Source of the DNA: Planctomycetota bacterium | GTDB taxonomy: Bacteria > Planctomycetota > Phycisphaerae > Phycisphaerales > UBA1924 | Length of the DNA stretch: 64,000 nt | Direction: 5' to 3' | NCBI GenBank assembly: GCA_017303555.1 | Contig: JAFLCN010000005.1 | Location: forward strand, 1 to 64,000 | Part shown: one piece after another, positions 52,664 through 60,548 of the stretch | How positions within the stretch are numbered: the first letter of the stretch is position 1 | Layout of the letters: the number at the start of each line of letters is the position of its first letter | The notes under the pieces: generated by a model | Database searches by the model: none | The model's input: the letters and a program-made list of their open reading frames with translations, nothing else | What the model was told of the DNA's origin: nothing | Made by a program: the position numbers and the translations under genes

Positions 52664-53365
52664 ATGGGCACGCCCGAACCCAGACAGAGCCGAGCCGGAA
52701 TCGCGTTCATTGACGCCGTGACCGGTGACCCCGCCGCTGAGGCCGCCATTGAGCGGGCTCGAACCAAGCTGCGCCGCTTTGCCATCGCCACCGAACCGGT
52801 TCGCGCGTGCCGGGCGATCATCGACGCCGCTTTGGCCTCGCTCATGAGCGAACTCATGCAATCGGACTCGGCTTCGGTAGCCGAACGAGCCGAAGCGATC
52901 CGACTCATGGTGGACGTGGTCCAGGGCGCGTTTGATGATTCTGACGATGCGCTTCACGCTAGGGGCTTTACCCCTCCCGGCCACTCTATCGAGGCGTGGG
53001 AGCACCTTGCTCGCATCGTCGAGCGGGAACCATCGCAGATGACCTTTGCGGAGATCTTCGAGTGGGCGATTGCCTGGTCCGACCGCGAGAAACTCCGAGC
53101 CAGGATCTCGTCTTCGAACGATAAGATCGTCAAGGCTGGCGGCCCCAAGCTCCAGAAAGAAGCCCTCGCGGTGGCGCTGCTCGTGCAGCACCCCGACTGG
53201 ACGAATAGCCAGATCGCCGACGCGGTCGGCTGCGCCCGCACCTCCCTGAATCGGTGGCCGCGTTTCAAGCTCGCCCGCGCGGCCTTGCAGAGCGGTCGCC
53301 CCAACCTTCCCAGGGGCCAGAAAGACGACGAAACGGGCGACATCGAGGCCTGGGACGACGAGTAG
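52664..53365 (+). CDS. HTH protein, putative regulator
   Basis: 233 residues. The N-terminal two-thirds are helical (RAIIDAALASLMSELMQS; IFEWAIAWSDREKLRARI). The C-terminus carries an HTH of the EALAVALLVQHPDWTNSQIA..GCARTSLNRWPRFK type, as in phage-like and terminase-small-subunit-like regulators, then an acidic tail. It may be the functional counterpart of the HTH gene at 24631 in element 1. A GCGACAC palindrome cluster lies directly below. Exact role unknown. Confidence 0.65.
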   Translation: MGTPEPRQSRAGIAFIDAVTGDPAAEAAIERARTKLRRFAIATEPVRACRAIIDAALASLMSELMQSDSASVAERAEAIRLMVDVVQGAFDDSDDALHARGFTPPGHSIEAWEHLARIVEREPSQMTFAEIFEWAIAWSDREKLRARISSSNDKIVKAGGPKLQKEALAVALLVQHPDWTNSQIADAVGCARTSLNRWPRFKLARAALQSGRPNLPRGQKDDETGDIEAWDDE

Positions 53366-53366
53366 C

Positions 53367-53450
53367 GCGACACTTTCTGCGACACCCATCCGCTGAAAGC
53401 GGCCTGAAAGCTGCTGCGGTGTCGGAGTGTCGCGCGACACCTATGCGACA
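53367..53450. promoter_or_regulatory. GCGACAC operator cluster
   Basis: Copies of GCGACAC at 53367 and 53379, its complement GTGTCG at 53419, a perfect 14-base palindrome GTGTCGCGCGACAC at 53427-53440, and GCGACA at 53445. It fills the gap before a four-gene run, so a repressor-operator role is likely. Confidence 0.55.
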
Positions 53451-53482
53451 TCGGTCCATTCTCCAGAAGGAGGCATGGATCG

Positions 53483-53698
53483 ATGACCAAGACCAAACGA
53501 ACATCGCGCGAGCCCTGGCGGGACGCCCCCGCCGCCTGGTTCGTCCTGCTTGAACGAGCGAGGATCAGCGGAGACGCCGCGGGAGTTGCCGAGGCCATCC
53601 GCCAACTGCGGCGACTGGGCGTCGAGGTCACACTGCACCCTGACGCCAGCACACCGGCACCAACAAAGAGTGAAGCCGGGAACGGGGGTGCTCGATGA
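53483..53698 (+). CDS. Hypothetical small protein
   Basis: 71 residues with a helical core (WFVLLERARISGDAAGVAEA..LRRLGVEVTLHP). AAGGAGG lies upstream. First gene after the operator cluster; its stop overlaps the next ATG. No family recognised. Confidence 0.6.
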   Translation: MTKTKRTSREPWRDAPAAWFVLLERARISGDAAGVAEAIRQLRRLGVEVTLHPDASTPAPTKSEAGNGGAR

Positions 53699-54036
53699 CC
53701 CCGAGCATTCGGCGACCTCAGGTTCTCAGCGAAGCCTCTCCGTCAGAGCAGCGCCTGATCGAGTTGATGACGCGCGTCGGGTTTGGCCGGATCGAGTGCC
53801 GCGTGAGAAGCGGCGAGCCCGTCCTGGATACCGCCCCGCTGGTCGTGCGTGAGGTCAAACTCGGTGGCGAACGCCTCATCGGCGCAGGTTGCAGACAGCC
53901 CGACTACGCGCTCAAAGACGCGGTCCTCGAACTGCTCGCGGAACTGAAGGCCTGTCCCGACAACGCAGATGTGACCATCGAAGTGCGCCATGGCTTGCCG
54001 CACCGCCTGCTCGTGCAGGAGGTGCTGCGTGGTTGA
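53695..54036 (+). CDS. Hypothetical protein
   Basis: 113 residues; the core looks alpha/beta (LIELMTRVGFGRIECRVRSG; LVVREVKLGGERLIGAGC). ATGA overlap with the previous gene and overlap with the following GTG start. Unknown function. Confidence 0.6.
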   Translation: MTPSIRRPQVLSEASPSEQRLIELMTRVGFGRIECRVRSGEPVLDTAPLVVREVKLGGERLIGAGCRQPDYALKDAVLELLAELKACPDNADVTIEVRHGLPHRLLVQEVLRG

Positions 54037-54577
54037 ACGTGGTCCCTTCGCGGCTCCCTCCGCATTTGACACCCTCGACGTTGATCGGTTGGGCGCCACC
54101 GCCCATGGCGTCGCGAGCAGGCTCGTGGGATGTGGTCGCGACGGCGATTCGCACGCCGAGTTTCGGTCCGACCTCATCTTGGCCGCACTGGAACGCTGGC
54201 CGAAGTTCGATCCGTCTCGCGGCCGCCCGATGGCGTTCCTGGCCATTGCCATGACTCGCGCCGGTACATCGATGCTCCGGGCACAGCACGCCGCCAAGCG
54301 GGGCGGTCGATCGACGACGGTCCCGCTTGATGAGGCGATGGCGGCCGGGGCAGATCGCCAGCCGTCCTTCACGGCGGCGTCCTCGATCGTGCGACGGGAT
54401 CTCGAACTCGACGTCCGAGCCGCGATCGATGCTCTGCCCAGAGACCTTGCCACGGTCTGCAACAGCTTCCTGGAGGCGGCCACGGATGGCCGCCGTCGCC
54501 CCTCGCTCGGCGCTGCGGCAACAGCCGCGCTGCGCCACCACTTCGAATCCGTCGGATTCTCGGAGAACTTTTCATGA
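54029..54577 (+). CDS. Sigma-70-like protein
   Basis: 182 residues. A region 2-like segment is visible, LILAALERWPKFDPSRGRPM followed by FLAIAMTRAGTSMLRAQH, and a possible region 4-like end, RAAIDALPRDLATVCNSFLE..GAAATAALRHHFE. Regions 1 and 3 are absent, as in ECF or phage sigma factors. The start is GTG with AGGAGG six bases upstream, overlapping the previous stop. It could direct late or element-specific transcription; the assignment is by motif resemblance. Confidence 0.55.
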   Translation: MVERGPFAAPSAFDTLDVDRLGATAHGVASRLVGCGRDGDSHAEFRSDLILAALERWPKFDPSRGRPMAFLAIAMTRAGTSMLRAQHAAKRGGRSTTVPLDEAMAAGADRQPSFTAASSIVRRDLELDVRAAIDALPRDLATVCNSFLEAATDGRRRPSLGAAATAALRHHFESVGFSENFS

Positions 54578-55161
54578 CGACTCGCACACTTTCCTCCATC
54601 CCGCCCAGCACGACGCCCCGATCCGCCGTGGCGGCTGCGCCCAGTCCCCGGACCAGGCGTCGTGTGTACCTTGCCGGGAAGATGCACGGATCGGGCAACT
54701 GGCGATTGCCGCTGGTGCCGCAACTGGGCGTCTCGCCGTTCGGACAGCCGATCGACTGCGGCCGTTTCATCTTCACTGGGCCGCACTTCGTGCCGTTCGG
54801 CGGCGAGAGCCACGAGTGGGTCGGATGGCACGCGGGCGTCGGGCAGCACGACTCAAGTCCATCGTGGCCCGCGCCCGTGAATAGTCGCCCCCGCTGGGTG
54901 GTGCCGGGTTTGTGCATGGAGTGGATCAAGCAGTCGGAACTGTTCTTTGCCTGGATTAACGCCACGGACTGCCACGCCACGCTGCTCGAGCTGGGTTGGG
55001 CGCACATGCTCGGCAAGCCGGTGTACCTGGCGTTCGCGTCGCGGGACCTGGCGCGGCAGATGTGGTTTGCTCGCAACTGCCCGCGGACGACCGCGCACGT
55101 GCATGCCTCTCCTGCCGAAGCACTCGACCACGCGCTGACGTGGGAGGTTCCGTTCGAATGA
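54574..55161 (+). CDS. Nucleoside 2-deoxyribosyltransferase-like protein
   Basis: 195 residues. VYLAGKMHG near residue 31, FFAWINATDC, and TLLELGWAHMLGKPVYLAF match the fold of nucleoside 2-deoxyribosyltransferases (YLAGPM; TxFELGYAxALGKPV), whose Glu is the nucleophile. A long Trp/His-rich insertion follows the first strand. It could salvage or modify nucleotides for the element, or act in nucleotide-based defence; neither is shown. ATGA overlaps on both sides. Confidence 0.6.
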   Translation: MTTRTLSSIPPSTTPRSAVAAAPSPRTRRRVYLAGKMHGSGNWRLPLVPQLGVSPFGQPIDCGRFIFTGPHFVPFGGESHEWVGWHAGVGQHDSSPSWPAPVNSRPRWVVPGLCMEWIKQSELFFAWINATDCHATLLELGWAHMLGKPVYLAFASRDLARQMWFARNCPRTTAHVHASPAEALDHALTWEVPFE

Positions 55162-57506
55162 CGCTCCCGTTGCCGTCAACCCTGGACGCGGTCCGGCGAT
55201 ATGCCGCCGCGGGGCTCTGCGTACTGCCGGCGATCCGCGAGGGCGACGACAAGCGCGTTGCCCTGTGCTCGTGGAAGTCGTACCAGACGCGGCTCCCAAC
55301 GCCGGCGGAGCACGCGAGCTGGTTCGTCGGGCCCGCCCGGCGTGATCTGTGCCTGGTGTGCGGACGCGTCTCGGGTAACCTCGAGATGATCGACTTCGAC
55401 CTGGCCGGCGCGGCCTTCGAGCCGTGGCGAGCGCGGGTCGAGGCGGTGTGCCCGGGCCTCATCGATCGCCTTGTCGTCGAGACCACACCCTCGGGCGGTC
55501 GCCATGTCGCATACCGGTGTTCGGACCCGGTCTGCGGCAACATGAAACTCGCGCAGCGCTCCTTCGACGCACCCGGGACAGAGCCGATCGAGGTTGCCGG
55601 GAAACGGTTCACGCCGCGGAAGGGACCCGATGGTCGCTGGCATGCGGTCGCCACAATGATCGAGACCCGCGGCGAGGGCGGGATGTTCCTGTGCGCACCG
55701 TCGAACGGGTATGTGCTCACGGCCGGCGATCTTGCCGCGTTGCCGGTCATCAAATCCGAGGAGCGAGAGTCCTTGCTGGCCTGCGCGTGGGAGCTCAACG
55801 AGGCCCAGCATCCTGTGGAGGATGGTCCGCGTCCCAAGGCATCCTCGGCCTCATCCCCCTGCGAACTGAAGCCGGGCGACGATTTCAACCAGCGCGGCGA
55901 TGTCCGGGACCTATTGGTCGAGCACGGGTGGACCCGAGTGAGCGCGGGCGAGAACGAGCACTGGGCCCGTCCTGGCAAGGATCGCGGCTGCAGTGCCACG
56001 CTCAAAGGCGGCGTGTTCTATGTGTTCTCGACCAACGCCCCGCCCTTCGAGGACGGGCGCGGGTACTCGCTCTTCGCCGTGTACACGCTGCTCAAGCACG
56101 GGGGCGACTTCGCGGCGGCCGCCCGAGCGCTGCGGCGCGAGGGATTCGGTGCGGAACCTGCCTCCGGCGATGTCGATCTGTCCGCCTTCAAGGTCACAAC
56201 CCCGCAGGCCGAGCCGCCGCCGGCCGCGTCGATCGATCCCGGCCCTGTGCCGCCGTCGCTCTTGCGCGTGCCCGGATTCATCGACGAAGTCATCGATTAC
56301 ACGCTCGCCAACGCGCCGTATCCCGAGCCCGTGCTGGCGTTCTGCGGCGCGGTGGCGCTGCAGGCCGCGCTGGCGGGTCGCAAGGTCCGCGACCCGCAGG
56401 ACAACCGCACTGCGATCTATCTCCTAGGGCTGGCCAACACCGGCACGGGCAAAGACTTCCCGCGCAAGGTGAACCAGCGGATCCTCGCGAGCGCCGGCAT
56501 CGCCAGCGCGGTCGCGGACGGCTTCGCCAGCGGTGAAGGACTCGAGGACCGGATGCACCTGACGCCCGTGATGCTCTTTCAGACCGACGAGATCGACACG
56601 CTCATGCAGGCGATCAGCGGGTACGGCACCAAGCGGGACCCTCGGTACGAGGGCATCATGCAAACGCTCCTGAAGCTGTACACCTCGGCCAACACGATCT
56701 ACCCGCTCCGCGTAAAGGCCAGCGACGAGGAACCCCGCATCATCGACCAGCCGTGCCTGTGCCTCTTCGGGACGGCGATCCCGGACATCTTCTATGAGGC
56801 GCTGTCGCCCAAGATGCTCTCCAACGGCTTCTTCGCTCGCATGCTCATCTTCGAGGCCGGCCGCCGCGGGCTCGGCCAGGACGTGGATGTGCACGAACTC
56901 CCGAAAGCGATTCTCAAGCGGGCGCGGTGGTGGGCGGAGTTCAAGCCGGGCAAGGGAAACCTGAAGACCGCGCACCCCGAGCCCAAACTTGTCGAGCCAA
57001 CACCCGATGCTCGGGTACGCCTCGGCGAGATTCGCGCGCTGGCCGATGCCGCGTACGCCGAGGCCGAAGCCAAGTCGGATCAAGCGGGGATGGCGCTGTG
57101 GGCCCGCGCCAACGAGAAAGCCCGGCGTCTCGCGCTCGTGCATGCGTGCAGTATTGGGCACCGCAATCCCGAGATCTCCGTCGAAGGGGTGAACTGGGCG
57201 TGGTCCTTGGTTGAACATCAGACCCGCCGCATGCTCTTCAAGGCCAGCCAGCACGTCAGCGCCGGCGACTTCGAGAGCCAGTGCAAGGCGATGATCCGCG
57301 TGCTCAGGGAATGGGCGGTCAAACACCCCGGCGACCCGTGGATGCCCTTCTGGCAACTCAGCCGGCGCTTGGCCTGGTCGCCCCGCGAGCACGACGAGGT
57401 CCGGCAGGCGCTGATGGATCAGCGCCGCATCCAGTTCGCCGAGCGGGCGACCGGCGGCACGCCCCAGCGGCTGTACAGGCTCATCGAGGACGTTGCCGAA
57501 GCATGA
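55158..57506 (+). CDS. PrimPol / DUF3987-type replication protein
   Basis: 782 residues. The N-terminal bifunctional primase/polymerase domain has LEMIDFDLAGAAFE (metal site near residue 77) and TPSGGRHVAYR. The C-terminal half is a DUF3987-like P-loop ATPase: YLLGLANTGTGKDF (near 423-436), a Walker B-like VMLFQTDEIDTLM, and FGTAIPDIFYEALSPKMLSNG. It plays the role of the D5-type primase in element 1 with a different helicase module. The ATG lies in an ATGA overlap with the previous gene. Confidence 0.88.
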   Translation: MTLPLPSTLDAVRRYAAAGLCVLPAIREGDDKRVALCSWKSYQTRLPTPAEHASWFVGPARRDLCLVCGRVSGNLEMIDFDLAGAAFEPWRARVEAVCPGLIDRLVVETTPSGGRHVAYRCSDPVCGNMKLAQRSFDAPGTEPIEVAGKRFTPRKGPDGRWHAVATMIETRGEGGMFLCAPSNGYVLTAGDLAALPVIKSEERESLLACAWELNEAQHPVEDGPRPKASSASSPCELKPGDDFNQRGDVRDLLVEHGWTRVSAGENEHWARPGKDRGCSATLKGGVFYVFSTNAPPFEDGRGYSLFAVYTLLKHGGDFAAAARALRREGFGAEPASGDVDLSAFKVTTPQAEPPPAASIDPGPVPPSLLRVPGFIDEVIDYTLANAPYPEPVLAFCGAVALQAALAGRKVRDPQDNRTAIYLLGLANTGTGKDFPRKVNQRILASAGIASAVADGFASGEGLEDRMHLTPVMLFQTDEIDTLMQAISGYGTKRDPRYEGIMQTLLKLYTSANTIYPLRVKASDEEPRIIDQPCLCLFGTAIPDIFYEALSPKMLSNGFFARMLIFEAGRRGLGQDVDVHELPKAILKRARWWAEFKPGKGNLKTAHPEPKLVEPTPDARVRLGEIRALADAAYAEAEAKSDQAGMALWARANEKARRLALVHACSIGHRNPEISVEGVNWAWSLVEHQTRRMLFKASQHVSAGDFESQCKAMIRVLREWAVKHPGDPWMPFWQLSRRLAWSPREHDEVRQALMDQRRIQFAERATGGTPQRLYRLIEDVAEA

Positions 57507-58284
57507 AAACGCGCTCCAAAGCCACACAAATTGGTCTGCGCAGCGCCCTTTGCCGCTCAAACACAGCGAAGAAGCGCTCCGGCGCAGCGCGAGCACGAGC
57601 GCGGACCCTCGATCCCGCAGCGCCAGCGGGGGTGCGCAGCAACCTGTTGCGCCAATTGCAACCTCTTGCGCGCAATAGGTTCATCGCGGGAACATCAAGA
57701 AATCATGGAGAAAACAACAACACACCCCCTCTTTTCTACCTGTTGCGCCCATCCCCCCCGCGCCGGCGCGGGCGCGACGGGCGCGCAACAGGTTTGGCGC
57801 AACGGGCGTGCGGCGTGCGGATCGCACGCCATCGTCGCACCGATTCGGACATGCAGTTGGCGTGCCAGGCAGCGCCTACCCGAAGCCTTACAGCCGGAGT
57901 CCGAACGGGGGAGGGGAGGGGGCAATAGGTACTTCCCCGCCGGAATCGAGATCCAACGCCCGCGGGAACAGCCGCGTTTGGAGACAGAGTTTGTTTGCGC
58001 GTCCGAGCGCCGACGGTCGCGTGGCGGGGATCGGTACGCCCCGCCGCGAGGACGCGACGTGGGCGATCGTCGGCCAACGGGTGGCCAACGGACGAAGCGG
58101 CGCGACGAGCGCGACGTGAGGGCTGTCGGTCGGCGCGGAATCCCGCCTTGCCCACGCGAATGTGGCCGTTGCACAGAGGCCGCAGATTCTGCTCGGAATC
58201 AGGCGAATTCACCTTGCCGGTGCGCGGATGTCATGGCTTCATCTGTCACAACGCGGGCGGAACCCCGCGACGGAGAACCACGCG
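57507..58284. other. Long noncoding region below the primase
   Basis: No supported gene; frames here have random-looking composition. It contains the TTGCGC repeat set, several poly-C/poly-G tracts and A-rich stretches (near 57700-57725), making it the best origin-like segment of element 2. Confidence 0.5.
57642..57806. repeat. Iteron-like ACCTGTTGCGC repeats
   Basis: ACCTGTTGCGCC at 57642 and 57738, a one-mismatch copy ACCTCTTGCGC at 57661, and inverted copies GCGCAACAGGT at 57783 and GGCGCAACGGG at 57796. The arrangement matches the repeat cluster found just below the primase of element 1, with a different sequence. Confidence 0.6.
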
Positions 58285-58587
58285 ATGAAGACCAGCACGA
58301 AGAACGCCATCGGGATCGCTATCGCCTTGGGACGCCGGGGTTTCACGGTTGCGAGCGTCGAGGTCCACACCCCCGACGGCCGGACTTGGGCGATCGATAC
58401 CACCAACACCGGCGGCTTCCGCCTCTTCGAGATCGACCGCGATGGACGCGACGGGCCGAACGAGCACGACGCGGTCGAGCGCGACACATGGACCGCCGGG
58501 GACCTGATCGACTACCTCGCAGCGGTCGGCGAGCCAAAGGACACGACCAGTTGGGACCGCAAGAACGACAACCACCCGACGACCTGA
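58285..58587 (+). CDS. Hypothetical protein
   Basis: 100 residues. An N-terminal basic helix leads into a beta-rich stretch (FTVASVEVHTPDGRTWAIDT, FRLFEIDRDGRD). GGAG ten bases upstream. First of several small genes with the same leader style (GGAG..CACG..ATG). Unknown. Confidence 0.6.
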   Translation: MKTSTKNAIGIAIALGRRGFTVASVEVHTPDGRTWAIDTTNTGGFRLFEIDRDGRDGPNEHDAVERDTWTAGDLIDYLAAVGEPKDTTSWDRKNDNHPTT

Positions 58588-58607
58588 AGCCCGCGTAATG
58601 CGGGCTT
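58587..58607. terminator. Hairpin after the 100-residue gene
   Basis: AAGCCCGC, loop GTAAT, GCGGGCTT, overlapping the stop codon. The T-run is poor, so a weak terminator or processing site. Confidence 0.5.
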
Positions 58608-58647
58608 CGCTGTTTACCAGAGACCACCAACCCAAAGGAGCACGACC

Positions 58648-58911
58648 ATGACGAAGCGCACACCCAAGACCACCAAGACCGAACCCACCGCCGCCGAGAC
58701 CTACGCCGCACGCCGCAACGACATCGCCCGCCTGATGGACGTGCTGCAGATGGAACTCGAAAAGCACGCCGAGAGAGCCAAGGCCGACCCAGGCAACTGG
58801 GGCTTGGCGGGAAGCCTCGGAAAGGTCCGCAGCGACCTGATCGATCTGGTCGGGTTCCTCAGCAACATGGACCCCGAGCACGTCGAGGCCTTTCTGAACG
58901 ACGCCGAGTAA
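58648..58911 (+). CDS. Hypothetical small helical protein
   Basis: 87 residues. A basic Lys/Thr-rich start, then helices (RNDIARLMDVLQMELEKHAE; VRSDLIDLVGFLSNM) and an acidic end. AAGGAG upstream. Unknown. Confidence 0.6.
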   Translation: MTKRTPKTTKTEPTAAETYAARRNDIARLMDVLQMELEKHAERAKADPGNWGLAGSLGKVRSDLIDLVGFLSNMDPEHVEAFLNDAE

Positions 58912-58932
58912 CCGCCACCACGGAGACACGCC

Positions 58933-59217
58933 ATGGAGATCAAGCACATCGTCATCGAGGGCAGCGAGGAAGACATCACGGTGCGAGCCACGGCCGACGG
59001 CGCGACCGCGAGCGTGGTCCGCATGAGCCGCGAGCAAGGCCGCTTCGACAAGGTCATCGCCGAGTTCCGCCGCGACGAGAGTCGCGAGGCGAGGTACGCC
59101 AAGGCCTGCATCGTCGCCACGCACGTATACGTGACCGACCGCCACGGACGGCCCACCGCCACCAACTCGATGATCCACGACGTGATGAATGAGATCGAGC
59201 GCGTCGCGGGCTGCTGA
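58933..59217 (+). CDS. Hypothetical small protein
   Basis: 94 residues; strand-rich start (MEIKHIVIEGSEEDITVRA), helical end (NSMIHDVMNEIERVAGC). GGAG upstream. It precedes structured intergenic RNA and the HARE-HTH gene. Unknown. Confidence 0.6.
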   Translation: MEIKHIVIEGSEEDITVRATADGATASVVRMSREQGRFDKVIAEFRRDESREARYAKACIVATHVYVTDRHGRPTATNSMIHDVMNEIERVAGC

Positions 59218-59232
59218 CACGCACCGCGCGGC

Positions 59233-59283
59233 GTCGCGGGAAACCGCGACCGCCACGCTTCCCCGCCGCAATGTGCGGCGGGG
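59233..59283. repeat. Tandem hairpins in leader of HARE-HTH gene 2
   Basis: GTCGCGG-GAAA-CCGCGAC (7 bp with a GNRA-type loop) at 59233-59250, then CCCCGCCGC-AATGT-GCGGCGGGG (9 bp) at 59261-59283, 27 bases before the start codon. Could be a terminator pair or a regulatory leader. Confidence 0.6.
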
Positions 59284-59310
59284 GTTCCAACCCCTAGTTC
59301 GGAGACGACC

Positions 59311-59829
59311 ATGAGCACGAAGACGAAGAAGCCCGCCAAGCCCCGCACCCCGAAGATGTCCAAGAGTGCCGCTCGCGCCGAGGGTGCCGCCAAGACGGAC
59401 CGCCTCCGCAAGGCGGCGCTCGCCGAGATCAACGACCGGCTGGCGGGCGGGAAGCAGGACCACGAGGTCCCCAGCGAGAAGGAGGTGGCCAACAACGCAA
59501 ACCTCGGCGCGGCGGCCAAGGGGAAGAAGACGAAGGGGGAGAAGGGCTCCAAGACGCCCAAGGTCTCGAAGCCCGCGAACCAACCGAAGACCAAACGCGT
59601 CAGCGCCCTCGACGCCGCCGCGCAGGTGCTCGCCGCGAGCGATGTCCCGATGCGGGCCAAGGAGATGATCACCGCGATGGAGGCCAAGAAACTCTGGACG
59701 AGCCCTGGCGGGAAGACACCCGAGGCCACGCTCTACGCCGCCATCATCCGCGAGATCGCCGCCAAGGGCACCGCCGCTCGCTTCAAGAAGCACGAGCGCG
59801 GCGTCTTCGTCGCGGGGAAGGGAGCCTGA
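59311..59829 (+). CDS. HARE-HTH domain protein (element 2)
   Basis: 172 residues. The N-terminal 95 residues are Lys/Pro/Ala-rich and repetitive; the C-terminal HARE-HTH domain reads LDAAAQVLAASDVPMRAKEM, LWTSPGGKTPEATLYAAIIR and RFKKHERGVFVA. It shares domain order, linker style and key positions with the element 1 protein, so it is a paralogue. Possibly a modification reader or nucleoid-type factor. GGAG upstream of the ATG. Confidence 0.85.
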   Translation: MSTKTKKPAKPRTPKMSKSAARAEGAAKTDRLRKAALAEINDRLAGGKQDHEVPSEKEVANNANLGAAAKGKKTKGEKGSKTPKVSKPANQPKTKRVSALDAAAQVLAASDVPMRAKEMITAMEAKKLWTSPGGKTPEATLYAAIIREIAAKGTAARFKKHERGVFVAGKGA

Positions 59830-59832
59830 GCC

Positions 59833-60102
59833 ATGAGCGCCACCCCGGCCCCTCAGCCCGCGCCGACCCAAGCCCAACTCGAGGCCGTGCTTCAGGCTGC
59901 GCTCTACCTGCTCGGCGCGAGGCAGGACCGGATGCTCACGATCGAGGAGTGGACGGACTTGGCCCGGGCTGTTTCCGACTGCCAAGGGCGCAAGACGGCC
60001 GACTACCTCACCGAGCACGACCTCGAGGACATCGCGGAGCGCTACGCCCTTGAATGGGACGAAGCGACCGACGGAGTTCTGCCGATGCTCGACGACGAGT
60101 GA
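59833..60102 (+). CDS. Hypothetical small acidic protein
   Basis: 89 residues, Pro/Ala-rich start, then a helical acidic body (QAALYLLGARQDRMLTIEEW; HDLEDIAERYALEWDEAT). It follows the HARE-HTH gene by three bases, so it is co-transcribed. Unknown; an acidic partner for the very basic HARE-HTH protein is conceivable. Confidence 0.6.
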   Translation: MSATPAPQPAPTQAQLEAVLQAALYLLGARQDRMLTIEEWTDLARAVSDCQGRKTADYLTEHDLEDIAERYALEWDEATDGVLPMLDDE

Positions 60103-60221
60103 GGCGATCATCATGCCTCGCCCTCAGCCGCGACACTCGTCGCGGCTTTCTCTTCGGCCACGCCTGCCTCGTCGCGACGATGCGTTCGGACGGTGGGACC
60201 GCGGCTTCGGACAGCAGGCCA

Positions 60222-60548
60222 TCATCGGGCTGCATGTTCCGCAGGCTGCCCCATCGCCACATCGAACTTCGCGCTTCCGGGCACATACGCGTTCAGCAGC
60301 GCCTTGAACACCCGCCCATGCGACGAATACCGCAGGTGCAAGAGCTCGTGCACGATCACGAAGTCCTGGAACCTGGACTCCTGGTCCGCCAGGTCGGCGG
60401 CGAGGGTGATCGTGCCGTGCGACGTGCATGATCCCCATTTCCGCTTCATCCCCTGCACGCGCACCACCTTCGGGTTGACGCGCAACTTCACCGCCCACGC
60501 GTGCGTGCGGCGGCGGAGCTCGTCGGCTGGGTAGAGGGACGACCTCAT
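60222..60548 (-). CDS. YgjP-type (DUF45) metallopeptidase
   Basis: 108 residues. [12 protein letters not shown], then the zinc motif HELLH (67-71) and third ligand His78 in [12 protein letters not shown]: the YgjP/SprT-like gluzincin signature. It is shorter than typical YgjP proteins (about 170-230) because the N-terminal part is missing, yet the catalytic core is intact. ATGA overlap with the hsdR stop shows it is the last gene of the restriction operon; such peptidases are known companions of type I systems, possibly for turnover of HsdR. Confidence 0.82.
   Translation of the reverse strand: MRSSLYPADELRRRTHAWAVKLRVNPKVVRVQGMKRKWGSCTSHGTITLAADLADQESRFQDFVIVHELLHLRYSSHGRVFKALLNAYVPGSAKFDVAMGQPAEHAAR

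Noticed and set aside
57507-57928. Frame beginning MKTRSKATQ after the primase stop
   Set aside because: An ATGA overlap is present, but the translation is low-complexity and reads through the iteron-like repeats; better explained as noncoding.
16101-60102. Complete prophage
   Set aside because: Terminase-small-subunit-like, sigma-like and primase genes are present but no large terminase, portal, capsid or tail genes were seen.
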